Source: Virgibacillus doumboii (GTDB lineage Bacteria > Bacillota > Bacilli > Bacillales > Amphibacillaceae). Taken from it: a stretch of 64,000 nt of DNA. Shown piece by piece: positions 1 through 8,114 of this stretch. How positions within the stretch are numbered: position 1 is the stretch's first letter; every line of letters begins with the position of its first letter. Below the pieces are notes generated by a model, which saw only the letters and a program-made list of their open reading frames with translations, made no database searches and was not told the origin of the DNA. Made by a program: the position numbers and the translations under genes. The stretch covers positions 2,480,001 to 2,544,000 of the forward strand of contig NZ_CADCWQ010000001.1 of NCBI RefSeq assembly GCF_902806455.1, written 5' to 3'.

Positions 1-170
1 TCTATAAAGTCCTTTATGTTTAAGTCATTATAACTTGCCAATGTTATATGTGGTATTCTATTCTCTACTTCATATGCGTATGTGGAAATCGACTTTTCCT
101 TTAACTCTTTCCAAATCTCCATTACCAACTGTTCCGTTTTTTCATCAAATATAGCTATAAATCCATACAT
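1..170 (-). CDS. 2H phosphoesterase / 2'-5' RNA ligase-like protein (partial, N-terminal part)
   Basis: The first 56 codons of a gene that runs off the left edge of the window. The product starts MYGFIAIFDEKTEQ and reaches HITLASY at about residue 41, which is the first HxTx signature of the 2H phosphoesterase superfamily (LigT/2'-5' RNA ligase-like; YjcG-type proteins in bacilli). These enzymes act on cyclic phosphodiesters or 2'-5' linkages in RNA; the second HxTx motif would lie outside the window, so catalytic competence cannot be judged. A ribosome site (AAAGGCGGG) lies about 6 nt before the ATG, supporting this start. It is the last gene of the minus-strand run that begins with the M3 peptidase, separated by only 13 nt, so the two are probably co-transcribed. 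Confidence 0.7.
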   Translation of the reverse strand, partial: MYGFIAIFDEKTEQLVMEIWKELKEKSISTYAYEVENRIPHITLASYNDLNIKDFI

Positions 171-183
171 AATAGCCCGCCTT

Positions 184-1989
184 TTAATTATCCCTTAATT
201 CAGATAACTGTATAAATTCTTCAACATCTTTGATGCACAAATTTAGCCCTTTCTCCCAAAACGTCTCTGATGTAATATCTTCTCCGAGATGTTTCGACAC
301 CAAATCCTCGACCGACATTCTCCCGGAATCGCGAAGTAAAGCAAGGTAATCCTTTTCAAATTCCTTTCCTTTTTCCTTTGCCTTTTCATATAAACTAAGT
401 GCAAACAAGTATCCAAACGTATATGGGAAGTTATAAAATGGAGCTTTGGTAATATAATAATGCGGGGTCCAGGCCCATGAATGGATAGGGACATTTCCAA
501 GAGAACCGTCATAACCCTTATCTATCGCTGCTTTCATTAAATCATTTATTCGTGAAGGTGAAACATATCCCTCTTTTCTTTCTTCATAAAAATCTTTCTC
601 AAACAAAAATCTGGAGTGAATGTTCATAAAGTTCATTACACTGCGTTTTAACTTTTCATCTAACAAAAACAGCTTCTCTTCATTCGAACTTGTTTCTTTA
701 ATCGCTGCATCTAACAAGATCATCTCTGAAAAAGTGGAGGCAGTTTCAGCTAAACTCATTGGATATTGCTTGCTCAATCCATCAACTGTCTTCATGGCAT
801 GATTGTGAAAAGCATGTCCCAGTTCATGCGTTAAAGCTAGGACATCCTTTATAGTTCCACCAAAAGTCATGAACACCCTGGATTCGCCAGTGAGCGGAAA
901 AGATGCACAAAATGCTGCTGCTGATTTGTTTAGACGGTTTTCTGATTCAATCCATCCCTTTTCAAATGCATTTATAGTAAAGTTCTCTAATTCAGGCCCA
1001 AAACGACTAAGGTGCTTACATACAAAATCAACAGCCTTCTTGTAGTCGATCTGCTGCTTACTTTCTATTACCGGAGCCCAGAAATTATAAGCACTAAGTT
1101 TTGTTTCGCCCAAAAGTTCAGCCTTTTTATTTAGATAGTCGACAAAAGGTTTTTTATGATTACTAACCGCCCGCCACATTGCATTCAATGTATGTTCTTC
1201 CATCCGGTTATCTGCTAAAGGTTCTTTGAGAACATTATCGATTCCTTTATTTTTATAAACCTGTAAACGAAATCCGGCAATGTGATTTAGAATTCCAGCA
1301 AACAATTCTTCCTTTTCTGTCCAAGTATTTTCAAATGCCTTATGCGATTTTTTGCGAACTTCTTCATCAGAGTGTGACCTTAAATTTAATGTCTGGCCCA
1401 CTGAAAATTTATATGTTTCATTGTTGAAGGTAATAGGAACTTTTATATTACTTACAAATTGATTATAAAACTGACCCCACCCATGATACCCATCAATCAT
1501 TAAATCAGACACTAATTTTTCTTCATTACCAGATAGTTGCAATTTACCTTTTTTGCGCCATTCATTTAATATGAATTCGTATTTGCTTAATAGCTTAGAA
1601 TCCAGCAAACCTTTCCAAAGTGTTTCTTCCGTAATTGAAAGGATTTTTTGTGTTTTTTGAATTAACGATTCAAAATCAGCACTTATGTACCCAATCTTAC
1701 CTCGAAGTGATGCAGCCTTTTGATCTTTTGGGTCCTGTGCCAGCAAGCATGTAATAAAGGAGTTAGTTTGTGACAAATGAATTTTGATGTTACTTATGTA
1801 TTCAATTAACTCTTTAACCTTTATTGAATCATCAACCTTTTCCGGAGTTTGAAAATAGTCTACCTTGCTTTTAAATTCATTAATTCTAATTTCCAATTCT
1901 TCTATGTGTTTAATAAATTGGTTCGATTCACTTCCACCAGGGAATATAGAGTCCAAGTCCCATATTTTTTGATATTTAATGTCTTCCAT
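184..1989 (-). CDS. M3-family oligoendopeptidase (PepF-like)
   Basis: A 601-residue zinc metallopeptidase of family M3 (PepF/M3 branch), expected to cleave short peptides in the cytoplasm. The zinc signature HELGHAFH sits near residue 386, with the downstream glutamate region SLAETASTFSEM that supplies the third zinc ligand in this family. Length is normal for oligoendopeptidase F (about 600). The reading frame stays open seven codons further to a TTG, but the ATG chosen here (MEDIKYQ) directly follows GGGGGAAAGG and matches the usual N-terminus WDLDSIFPGG of the family. A second, diverged M3 enzyme lies at 44718-46529, so the genome carries at least two. No substrate can be inferred from the neighbours (RNA ligase-like gene downstream, GNAT gene upstream). 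Confidence 0.9.
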   Translation of the reverse strand: MEDIKYQKIWDLDSIFPGGSESNQFIKHIEELEIRINEFKSKVDYFQTPEKVDDSIKVKELIEYISNIKIHLSQTNSFITCLLAQDPKDQKAASLRGKIGYISADFESLIQKTQKILSITEETLWKGLLDSKLLSKYEFILNEWRKKGKLQLSGNEEKLVSDLMIDGYHGWGQFYNQFVSNIKVPITFNNETYKFSVGQTLNLRSHSDEEVRKKSHKAFENTWTEKEELFAGILNHIAGFRLQVYKNKGIDNVLKEPLADNRMEEHTLNAMWRAVSNHKKPFVDYLNKKAELLGETKLSAYNFWAPVIESKQQIDYKKAVDFVCKHLSRFGPELENFTINAFEKGWIESENRLNKSAAAFCASFPLTGESRVFMTFGGTIKDVLALTHELGHAFHNHAMKTVDGLSKQYPMSLAETASTFSEMILLDAAIKETSSNEEKLFLLDEKLKRSVMNFMNIHSRFLFEKDFYEERKEGYVSPSRINDLMKAAIDKGYDGSLGNVPIHSWAWTPHYYITKAPFYNFPYTFGYLFALSLYEKAKEKGKEFEKDYLALLRDSGRMSVEDLVSKHLGEDITSETFWEKGLNLCIKDVEEFIQLSELRDN

Positions 1990-2056
1990 CCTTTCCCCCA
2001 CCCAAAACAAGAATATACGTTCACTTATAATGTGACAGATATCTATTTGTTGTCAA

Positions 2057-2548
2057 CTATAATTTCCGCTGCTTTAATCCCTTCACCAACTCAATTTCAT
2101 CTATGATTGGAATTCCATCATTACCTGTTAAGGGGATTTCAGGTTTAAGTTTCCTTGCTTTTTCCACTGCATTTTTTATGATTTTGGACAGGATAAATCC
2201 GCGTTTTTGATAAAATTTTAACGCTAACAAATTATCATTAGTAGTAACTAGTTTGACAAGTTTACAATTTTTCTTAACGGCAAGATTTTCAACTTCCCGA
2301 ACAAGTAATGATCCAATTCCCTTGCCTTCTTCAATACTGTCCAACGATATAATTTCACATTCGTTATTTTCTATAATATATGTAATCAAACCAGTAATTT
2401 TATCCTCTTCGTTTAAAACTGCAAACCCATCTAACGTACTGCAATCATATATGCCACTTGAAATTACCATCTCCGGACTTCCCCAATGGAGCTTAAAAAA
2501 TTCTATTATTTTATCTTTTGGTAAATCCTCAATTGCTATGACATTCAT
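2057..2548 (-). CDS. GNAT family N-acetyltransferase
   Basis: A 163-residue single-domain GNAT acetyltransferase. The acetyl-CoA binding motif A is visible as SLDSIEEGKGIGSLLVREVE (residues about 69-88), followed by the C-terminal NLLALKFYQKRGF typical of the family. The acceptor substrate is unknown. The C-terminus (ARKLKPEIPLTGNDGIPI) is a conserved tail seen in one bacillar subgroup of these proteins, from memory of the family rather than a search. A good ribosome site AGAGGTGG lies 8 nt before the ATG. The 67-bp gap to the M3 peptidase could allow co-transcription. Remains of another GNAT gene lie immediately upstream at 2564-2788. Confidence 0.82.
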   Translation of the reverse strand: MNVIAIEDLPKDKIIEFFKLHWGSPEMVISSGIYDCSTLDGFAVLNEEDKITGLITYIIENNECEIISLDSIEEGKGIGSLLVREVENLAVKKNCKLVKLVTTNDNLLALKFYQKRGFILSKIIKNAVEKARKLKPEIPLTGNDGIPIIDEIELVKGLKQRKL

Positions 2549-2563
2549 TAATAAACCACCTCT

Positions 2564-2788
2564 TTAACTTTTGAACCATATTGACTTCGTATAGCCTATT
2601 TTCATACCTGCCCGTTCTGAAAATGCAGTTGCATTCCCAAACGGTTAAATTTCCACACCCATAAGATTCCCGATTATCTCCCTGATTGCAGTTAATATGG
2701 ATAAAAGGGCATCAATTTCTGAACGTTCTAATCTCGCCGCCAATTCTTTATTAACAACAAATGTCACTTCCCTGACAGGCTTCTTTAC
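2564..2788 (-). pseudogene. decayed GNAT-type acetyltransferase gene (internal deletion plus nonsense codon)
   Basis: Read on the minus strand, this stretch encodes VKKPVREVTFVVNKELAARL, then ERSEIDALLSILTAIREIIG and NLMGVEI, then a TAA, and continues in the same frame as PFGNATAFSERAGMKIGYTK up to SIWFKS and a final stop. The first part resembles the N-terminus of a bacillar GNAT subgroup (..LNKELA.RLE..EID.. / GNP.GVE...FGNATAF). The last part resembles the extreme C-terminus (..MERAGMKI.YTK..W). The roughly 170 residues that should lie between are missing and no start codon with a ribosome site is present. I therefore call it the scar of a gene lost by internal deletion; family assignment is from recollection. 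The remaining 2789-3047 holds no gene I can support. Confidence 0.6.
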
Positions 2789-3008
2789 AATAATTCAACA
2801 AAACCATCTATAATTCCTTTCTTTTTCTAATTAAGTAACTTGAGTCTTGCAAAAAATATGTCGCTAACTTTTTTAATTACGCGGCCGGCGCAGAAATAAA
2901 GGTAATCGATTTTACTTGTCAAGTTGATAAACATATTTCAGGTCCGCCTGATGGAGCCAAAAAAATCCCTCACTGCACATAGGCACTTGAGAGATTTGTC
3001 ATTTGGAA

Positions 3009-3038
3009 TTCCCGAGGGTGGAATCACATCCCCCGGGC
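3009..3038 (-). terminator. GC-rich hairpin after the lipoprotein gene
   Basis: On the minus strand, just after the stop of the lipoprotein gene, CCCGGGGG and CCCTCGGG can pair across a short loop (one G-T pair). There is no clear T-run after the stem, so it may be only a transcript-end hairpin rather than a full intrinsic terminator. Confidence 0.35.
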
Positions 3039-3047
3039 ATGATTTTT

Positions 3048-4046
3048 CTATTGATTATTCTTCTGTCCTTGCTGATTTTGCCCCTGTCCCTGGTTTTGTT
3101 GCTGCTGCATTTGCTGTTGTGCCTTCTGCAGCTGCTCTAAACTGATGACTTGGGCATTATTCTTAACATCTTCAGGGACTGTAATTGGTTCCTCTACTTT
3201 TCCATTAATTTCTGTTGTTGTATCCATACCGATGCTCATGTTCATTCCTTGGAATGGCATTTCAATTACCATCTGCTGTTCCATTTTCGACTGTTCAAAT
3301 GTTTCTTTATTAATGTAATATGTTTGCGCCATGCTTTTTACCTTCATCTGCTCCAGAGCATTTCCTACTCCCAGTTGCTGCATCTGCTGACCCATCGAGC
3401 TTTTGATTTGTTCCATAGCCATATCCATCACTTTTGTGGAAGCTTCTTCATTAAGATTTATTTCCACAACAAACATGTCATTTTCTTCTTTCATGCTAAT
3501 CAGCTCTTTACCGCCATCACTGCTGGACAATTCTTTCATCATTTCGGCAAATTGCTTCATTTGCTCGGCTGGATTCTTCCCTTGGCTTTGCTTAGTAAGC
3601 TGATCCAGATTCATGCCTTCAACACCAATCCACTGGCCGTTTGGTCCTTTTGTATACATGACATTATCAACATAATAGTTTTCCATCGGCATTTGTTGAC
3701 CTTGCATATTCATCTGACCAGACATCTGCATTGTAATAGGATCCATTGTCATTTTGGAATCCATATCCATCTGCTGTTCAACCACCTGTTGATTCTCACC
3801 TTGCTGCACGGTAACATTCTGTTTGGTGGTGGAGGTGAAATCCATCCCCGGCCAATCCAGCATGGCTTCACTTGATTTCGTAATCACATCCATTGCCGTA
3901 AGTTCTTCTTTTTCTTCTCCCGATTTTGACTGTGCACTTTCTCCTTCAGCCCCGCTTCCGGATGTTTCAGAATCCGTTTGACCACATCCAGCAGCCAGCA
4001 GCACAATCACCATCATCGCAAATGCTATGTACAAAAAACGTTTCAA
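3048..4046 (-). CDS. Gln/Met-rich surface lipoprotein (DUF6612/LppX-like)
   Basis: A 332-residue secreted lipoprotein. The N-terminus LKRFLYIAFAMMVIVLLAAGC is a lipoprotein signal peptide with the lipobox LAAGC, then a Ser/Gly/Glu-rich linker. The mature part (ALDVITKSSEAM-like helix, MDMDSKMTMDP, NYYVDNVMYTKGPNGQW) resembles the LolA/LppX-type fold used by bacillar DUF6612 lipoproteins; that assignment is by pattern only. The last 25 residues are almost all Gln, Asn, Gly and Lys, a low-complexity tail. The start is a TTG at 4046, because GGGAGGAG lies 7 nt before it and the signal peptide begins there; an upstream ATG at 4097 would add an implausible leader. It stands alone between a Clp-N/GNAT gene and the decayed GNAT gene. 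Function unknown. Confidence 0.75.
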   Translation of the reverse strand: MKRFLYIAFAMMVIVLLAAGCGQTDSETSGSGAEGESAQSKSGEEKEELTAMDVITKSSEAMLDWPGMDFTSTTKQNVTVQQGENQQVVEQQMDMDSKMTMDPITMQMSGQMNMQGQQMPMENYYVDNVMYTKGPNGQWIGVEGMNLDQLTKQSQGKNPAEQMKQFAEMMKELSSSDGGKELISMKEENDMFVVEINLNEEASTKVMDMAMEQIKSSMGQQMQQLGVGNALEQMKVKSMAQTYYINKETFEQSKMEQQMVIEMPFQGMNMSIGMDTTTEINGKVEEPITVPEDVKNNAQVISLEQLQKAQQQMQQQQNQGQGQNQQGQKNNQ

Positions 4047-4162
4047 AATAAAACTCCTCCCTGTTTCAAAAAATAATTCTTTGTTAGCCTGACACAAAAA
4101 AATAAACCAGATTTTTGATAATAATCCAATTTATGTTTATCAATCTATAATCATATCATCGA

Positions 4163-4177
4163 TTGAAATGATTATCA
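4163..4177. promoter_or_regulatory. possible Fur-type box
   Basis: TTGAAATGATTATCA matches 11 of 15 positions of the Fur 7-1-7 consensus (TGATAATNATTATCA), with a perfect right half. It lies about 120 bp upstream of the lipoprotein start. Weaker than the site at 18556-18570. Confidence 0.3.
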
Positions 4178-4259
4178 TGATGATTAAGTCTCGTTTTTTT
4201 CGTTTTATAGTCTTTTGTATATGTTGATGATCAGAATCCTGTAAAACAAGGATAGATAA

Positions 4260-5138
4260 TTAGCTTCCATTCTTATTTAAACAATTTGATGGAATTACCA
4301 CTGCACCACATGCTTTCTCATAAAACTCCATTGGTCCTGCTCCGCCAATAATGGCATACTCATACCCGATATCCCTCATATCTTTCAGGCAGTAATGGAG
4401 AAGTGAATAGCCTATTCCCTTAATCCTGTTTGACTGCGTGACACCCATCGGACCGAAATAGCCCTTCTTATTTTTATATACATCAAAAGCAGCAAAACCG
4501 ATTATATCTCCTTGGGTGTCTAATGCTATGTATATTGTAGGCTCTTTTGATGAAAAGCCTTCTCTAATAGTTTGTGACCATCCTTTCGAAAAGTTTTTTT
4601 CAACAAAGTGGACAAGATTATTTTCATCACTCTTGTTCACCTTACGCACTGCATTAGAAGTGATGTTTGGGAAAGTATATGCACCAAGATGCGTGATCAT
4701 ATCTCTTGCGGTTGTACCGAGGTTCATAATTATTTCTCTGTCTTCTTCCGTTAAAAAACTATCAACTACGCCTGTTTTTATTAATGCTTTTAGTAAATGA
4801 CCCTCATTTAAATAGATTTGATTGTACCTTTCCATATAGTTAAAGGCAACTTCCATTACATTTACTACGTCTTCCGTAACAGCCATATTAAACAAGTCAT
4901 AACTGATTGCACGGTGTTTTGTATTACTTTTCCCATTCTCAATTATCTCTCTTAAAGTTGTTTCTTGAAGCGTACATTTTAGATTTATTTCTCCCAGGGC
5001 TCCTGTTTTTTGCTTGATACTGGCAAGAAGCAGGTGTGCAGGCTGCAACACTTGATATTTAGAAATCTTGGCTTCTTTCTCTGCATCTTTAAATATTTTC
5101 ACCAATCTGTCAGCGATACTAACATTTGCTTTATCCAA
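4260..5138 (-). CDS. Clp-N repeat domain fused to a GNAT acetyltransferase
   Basis: A 292-residue two-domain protein. Residues about 1-125 look like the double Clp-N (Clp R) domain that recognises substrates and adaptors in ClpA/ClpC: IFKDAEKEAKISKYQVLQPA is followed by HLLLASIKQKTGA, and a second repeat runs AVTEDVVNVMEVAFNYM with EGHLLKALIK. Residues about 160-290 are a GNAT domain (YIALDTQGDIIGFAAFDVYK, GPMGVTQSNRIKGIGYSLL, then the A/GGAGPMEFYEKACGA end). There is no AAA+ ATPase module. The start is TTG at 5138 with GGGGGAG 6 nt upstream; a second TTG at 5165 is less well placed. The fusion suggests an acetyltransferase directed to proteins or peptides, which is inference. It is transcribed alone, after the nar operon terminator. 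Confidence 0.78.
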   Translation of the reverse strand: MDKANVSIADRLVKIFKDAEKEAKISKYQVLQPAHLLLASIKQKTGALGEINLKCTLQETTLREIIENGKSNTKHRAISYDLFNMAVTEDVVNVMEVAFNYMERYNQIYLNEGHLLKALIKTGVVDSFLTEEDREIIMNLGTTARDMITHLGAYTFPNITSNAVRKVNKSDENNLVHFVEKNFSKGWSQTIREGFSSKEPTIYIALDTQGDIIGFAAFDVYKNKKGYFGPMGVTQSNRIKGIGYSLLHYCLKDMRDIGYEYAIIGGAGPMEFYEKACGAVVIPSNCLNKNGS

Positions 5139-5223
5139 TTTTGGCTCCCCCTTTTTGCAATTCAACTTACCGTATTTTCTCTAATTCTACCACAACCAAT
5201 CATTTCCCTTTCTTTTTTTATGA

Positions 5224-5266
5224 GAAAAACGCATCGGACCCTCCAATAAGAGAAACCAATGCGTTT
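5224..5266 (-). terminator. intrinsic terminator of the nar operon
   Basis: On the minus strand AACGCATTGG pairs with CCGATGCGTT (one G-T pair) and is followed by TTTTTCTC. It begins 29 nt after the narI stop. Confidence 0.82.
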
Positions 5267-5294
5267 CAATGTGATATATTTTAAACTGCAAAAC

Positions 5295-5990
5295 CTAAAG
5301 TCCTTTACTTTTATACGCGGATCGTGAACGATATTGCTGAGGTGCACGTCCCAGATAATGTAACGGTAAACTGTAAAAATGAATCAGCCGTGTGAATGGA
5401 ATGGATGCGAACAGTGCAAATGCTGTAACCACATGAACCTGAAATATGAACGGAACCGCGCCCATTAACTGATACTGGGGCCGGAACACAAATAAACTGC
5501 GGAACCATGGACCTATTGTATCGCGGTATTCATAGGCAACAACGGTTGTATTATAGATCAGTGTCATATAAACGCCAATGCCCGCCACAATGATCAGACT
5601 GATTACGGAAAAATAATCAGCAAATGTGGCGTGAACCCGGACACGGTTGTACGTCATTTTACGTATCAGCAAAATAACCGCTCCGACTACAACCATTAAT
5701 CCAGCTGCTCCTCCAGCCCAAATTGCCAGGACATGATACATATGATCAGTCACACCAAGCGAGCGGTAAAATCCAGCCGGAATTACCATACCCATCACGT
5801 GACCAATAAACGCAAACAGCAGTCCATAATGAAACAAAGGCGAACCAATCCGAAGCCATCTTTTTTCAAAAAATTCGGTTGATGGCGCTACCCAAGTTAA
5901 CTGGCGGAATGCAAACCGGTAAATACTTCCGAAAAGCATGATTGTTAGTGTAATGTATGGAAAAATCACCCACCAGAATATTTCTGCCAT
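5295..5990 (-). CDS. narI: respiratory nitrate reductase gamma subunit NarI
   Basis: A 231-residue membrane cytochrome b that oxidises menaquinol and passes electrons through NarH to NarG. Five hydrophobic helices can be seen. Two heme b groups are liganded by histidines; H54 and H64 (FHYGLLFAFIGH) and H186 and H204 (QVHVVTAF...RLIHFYS) sit at the spacing of E. coli NarI His56/66/187/205, so both hemes should be present. The C-terminus (LHYLGRAPQQYRSR) is the conserved cytoplasmic tail. Last gene of the operon, 33 nt after narJ, followed directly by a strong terminator. Confidence 0.97.
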   Translation of the reverse strand: MAEIFWWVIFPYITLTIMLFGSIYRFAFRQLTWVAPSTEFFEKRWLRIGSPLFHYGLLFAFIGHVMGMVIPAGFYRSLGVTDHMYHVLAIWAGGAAGLMVVVGAVILLIRKMTYNRVRVHATFADYFSVISLIIVAGIGVYMTLIYNTTVVAYEYRDTIGPWFRSLFVFRPQYQLMGAVPFIFQVHVVTAFALFASIPFTRLIHFYSLPLHYLGRAPQQYRSRSAYKSKGL

Positions 5991-6023
5991 CCTGTCACCC
6001 CCTTGCTGTGTGTTTTTTCATTC

Positions 6024-6617
6024 CTAGTTATACATGATCGGGTAAGGTAATTCTTCCAGATCAGCTTTTTCCCGCTGCTGCTCCAGTTTTTCCAGTTCTA
6101 CTTTTGATGGTGTATCTAAAACATACTGCATTAAAACTGAAAAAATTGGATAATACGGGCTGTCATCAGGTAAGTGATTATAGATTCGCTGTGTTGCAGC
6201 AGCCAACCGGCTGATCAGCCGTGTATGGCGAATTTGATTATTGGTAATTGCCACCAGTTCATACAGCATCGGGATATAATCAGCCAATTCATCATCGACT
6301 CGTTCATAACCTGCTTCATTTACTGTTTTTTGAAGCTTAATTAAAGCTGCTCCACGCTTGGGACTATCACCAAACTCGTGCGCAGAAAGGTATAATCCAG
6401 CCTTTTCCTTTAAATCAAACGTCGACACATAGATTTCCCGTAAATCATGCAATGGAATACGATAGACAGAATCCGCCGCATTCCTGACTATTTTTTTAAT
6501 CGTGTCCAACGTGTCCAATCCCTCCACACAATCTCTGACATCTTCCTCATCCTTACCGGAGGGATAGCTGAGCATTCGTGATGCAATCATTAACAAATCT
6601 GCTTTGTAACTTTCCAT
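6024..6617 (-). CDS. narJ: nitrate reductase assembly chaperone NarJ
   Basis: A 197-residue cytoplasmic chaperone of the TorD/NarJ family that holds apo-NarGH until molybdenum cofactor and iron-sulfur insertion and membrane attachment. Features seen: all-helical sequence, the N-terminal MIASRMLSYPSGKDEEDV, and the central GLYLSAHEFGDSPKRGAAL, matching the LTxYxxGDxxxRGxAL signature of NarJ proteins. The ATG lies immediately after the narH stop (no intergenic base), which implies translational coupling. Confidence 0.95.
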   Translation of the reverse strand: MESYKADLLMIASRMLSYPSGKDEEDVRDCVEGLDTLDTIKKIVRNAADSVYRIPLHDLREIYVSTFDLKEKAGLYLSAHEFGDSPKRGAALIKLQKTVNEAGYERVDDELADYIPMLYELVAITNNQIRHTRLISRLAAATQRIYNHLPDDSPYYPIFSVLMQYVLDTPSKVELEKLEQQREKADLEELPYPIMYN

Positions 6618-8114
6618 TTAACTGCCCCTTTCGAATGGATAGGTTACCATGCCTTCAGGCGGTGCAAGCTCTTCAATACTGCATGACCCCTGTCGATAAT
6701 GCAGGTCATCGTCCATTTCTCTGCGCCCGGTCGGAATAACAAACCGTTCATCATATTTTGCCACACCCAATAAACGCGCCATTTCTTCTAACGTTTCAAT
6801 GTCAGTCCCGGCTTCTTCCAGCAATTTGCTTTTTCGCAAATCATCAACTCCGCCAACATTGACAGAACGCATATGCACACGCATAGCTGTCATCTTCAGG
6901 AGTACTTTCCGAATGACGCTGGTATCTCCCGCCGAAAGGATCGATGCCAGATATTCAACCGGAATTCGCATCTGATCGACTGCAGGAATATATCCGTCCG
7001 TGTTTAACTCCTGTTCGTTGGTAATATGATTCATGATTGGGCTGAGTGGCGGAACATACCAGACCATCGGCAATGTCCGGTATTCAGGATGCAGCGGGAG
7101 AGCAATTTTCCACTTCATCGCCATTTTATAAATTGGTGAATTTTGCGCCCCTTTAATCCATTCGTTATTAATACCGGATTCTTCCGCCTCTTTTATCACT
7201 TCCGGATCAAATGGATCCAGAAAACAGGATAGCTGTGCTTCATATAAATCCTGCGGGTCTTCAACGGACGCAGCTTCCTTTACCTTGTCGGCGTCATAAA
7301 GCACAACACCAATGTAACGAATTTTGCCGACACATGTTTCTGAACATATCGTCGGAAGTCCTGCTTCCGTTCGTGGATAACAGAAATTACACTTTTCCGC
7401 CTTGTGTGTATTCCAGTTATAATAAACCTTGTTATAGGGGCAGCCATTCATACAGAAACGCCAGCCCCGGCATTCTTCCTGATCCACCAATACAATACCG
7501 TCTTCATCGCGTTTGTATAATGCACCTGACGGACAGGACGCGACACACGACGGGTTCAGGCAATGTTCACAAATCCTTGGCAGATACATCATGAATGTTT
7601 TTTCATATTCCATCGCGATATGGTCCTGCAGTTTTTTAACAGTAGGATCGCGCTCAACAACTTCACTTCCACCAGCAAGATCGTCGTCCCAGTTTGATCC
7701 CCATTCCGGTTTGTCCATGTAATCACCGGTAATCAGAGACTTTGGTTTTGCTACAGGGAGATGTTCCGACTTCGGACTTTTGATCAAATGTTCGTAATCA
7801 TATGTCCAGGGTTCATAGTAATCGTCCATCGAACCCATATTTGGATTGTAAAAAATATTCATCAGCTTGGTTACCGGTCCGCCCGCTTTAAGACGGAGCT
7901 TTCCATTCTTTAATTCCCAGCCGCCTTTGTAATAATCCTGATTCTCCCATTCCTGCGGGTAGCCGACACCTGGTCTTGTTTCGACATTATTAAACCACAT
8001 GTATTCCGTTCCCGGTCGATTTGTCCACGTCGTTTTACAGGTAACCGAACATGTGTGGCAGCCGATACATTTATCCAGGTGCATAACCATCGCAACCTGT
8101 GATTTAACCCTCAA
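6618..8114 (-). CDS. narH: respiratory nitrate reductase beta subunit NarH
   Basis: A 498-residue iron-sulfur subunit that wires NarI hemes to NarG. Four cysteine groups are visible: C16/C19/C22/C26 (CIGCHTCSVTC), CEHCLNPSCVASC, CRGWRFCMNGC and a C-terminal group KCNFCYPR...CSETC. In the third group tryptophan replaces one cysteine (CRGWRFC), the known signature that gives the [3Fe-4S] cluster in NarH, so three [4Fe-4S] and one [3Fe-4S] clusters are expected. The start overlaps the end of narG by 11 nt. Length matches the family (about 490-510). Confidence 0.97.
   Translation of the reverse strand: MRVKSQVAMVMHLDKCIGCHTCSVTCKTTWTNRPGTEYMWFNNVETRPGVGYPQEWENQDYYKGGWELKNGKLRLKAGGPVTKLMNIFYNPNMGSMDDYYEPWTYDYEHLIKSPKSEHLPVAKPKSLITGDYMDKPEWGSNWDDDLAGGSEVVERDPTVKKLQDHIAMEYEKTFMMYLPRICEHCLNPSCVASCPSGALYKRDEDGIVLVDQEECRGWRFCMNGCPYNKVYYNWNTHKAEKCNFCYPRTEAGLPTICSETCVGKIRYIGVVLYDADKVKEAASVEDPQDLYEAQLSCFLDPFDPEVIKEAEESGINNEWIKGAQNSPIYKMAMKWKIALPLHPEYRTLPMVWYVPPLSPIMNHITNEQELNTDGYIPAVDQMRIPVEYLASILSAGDTSVIRKVLLKMTAMRVHMRSVNVGGVDDLRKSKLLEEAGTDIETLEEMARLLGVAKYDERFVIPTGRREMDDDLHYRQGSCSIEELAPPEGMVTYPFERGS

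Noticed and set aside
2924..3145. 73-residue plus-strand open frame
   Set aside because: Half of it is antisense to the lipoprotein gene and it has no ribosome site or recognisable motif.
3150..3875. 241-residue plus-strand open frame rich in His and Phe
   Set aside because: It is the antisense of the Gln/Met-rich lipoprotein; His/Leu richness is the expected shadow of CAG/ATG-rich coding.
4163..4177. Iron regulation of the Gln-rich lipoprotein
   Set aside because: The Fur-like match is only 11 of 15 and far from the start; kept only as a low-confidence site.
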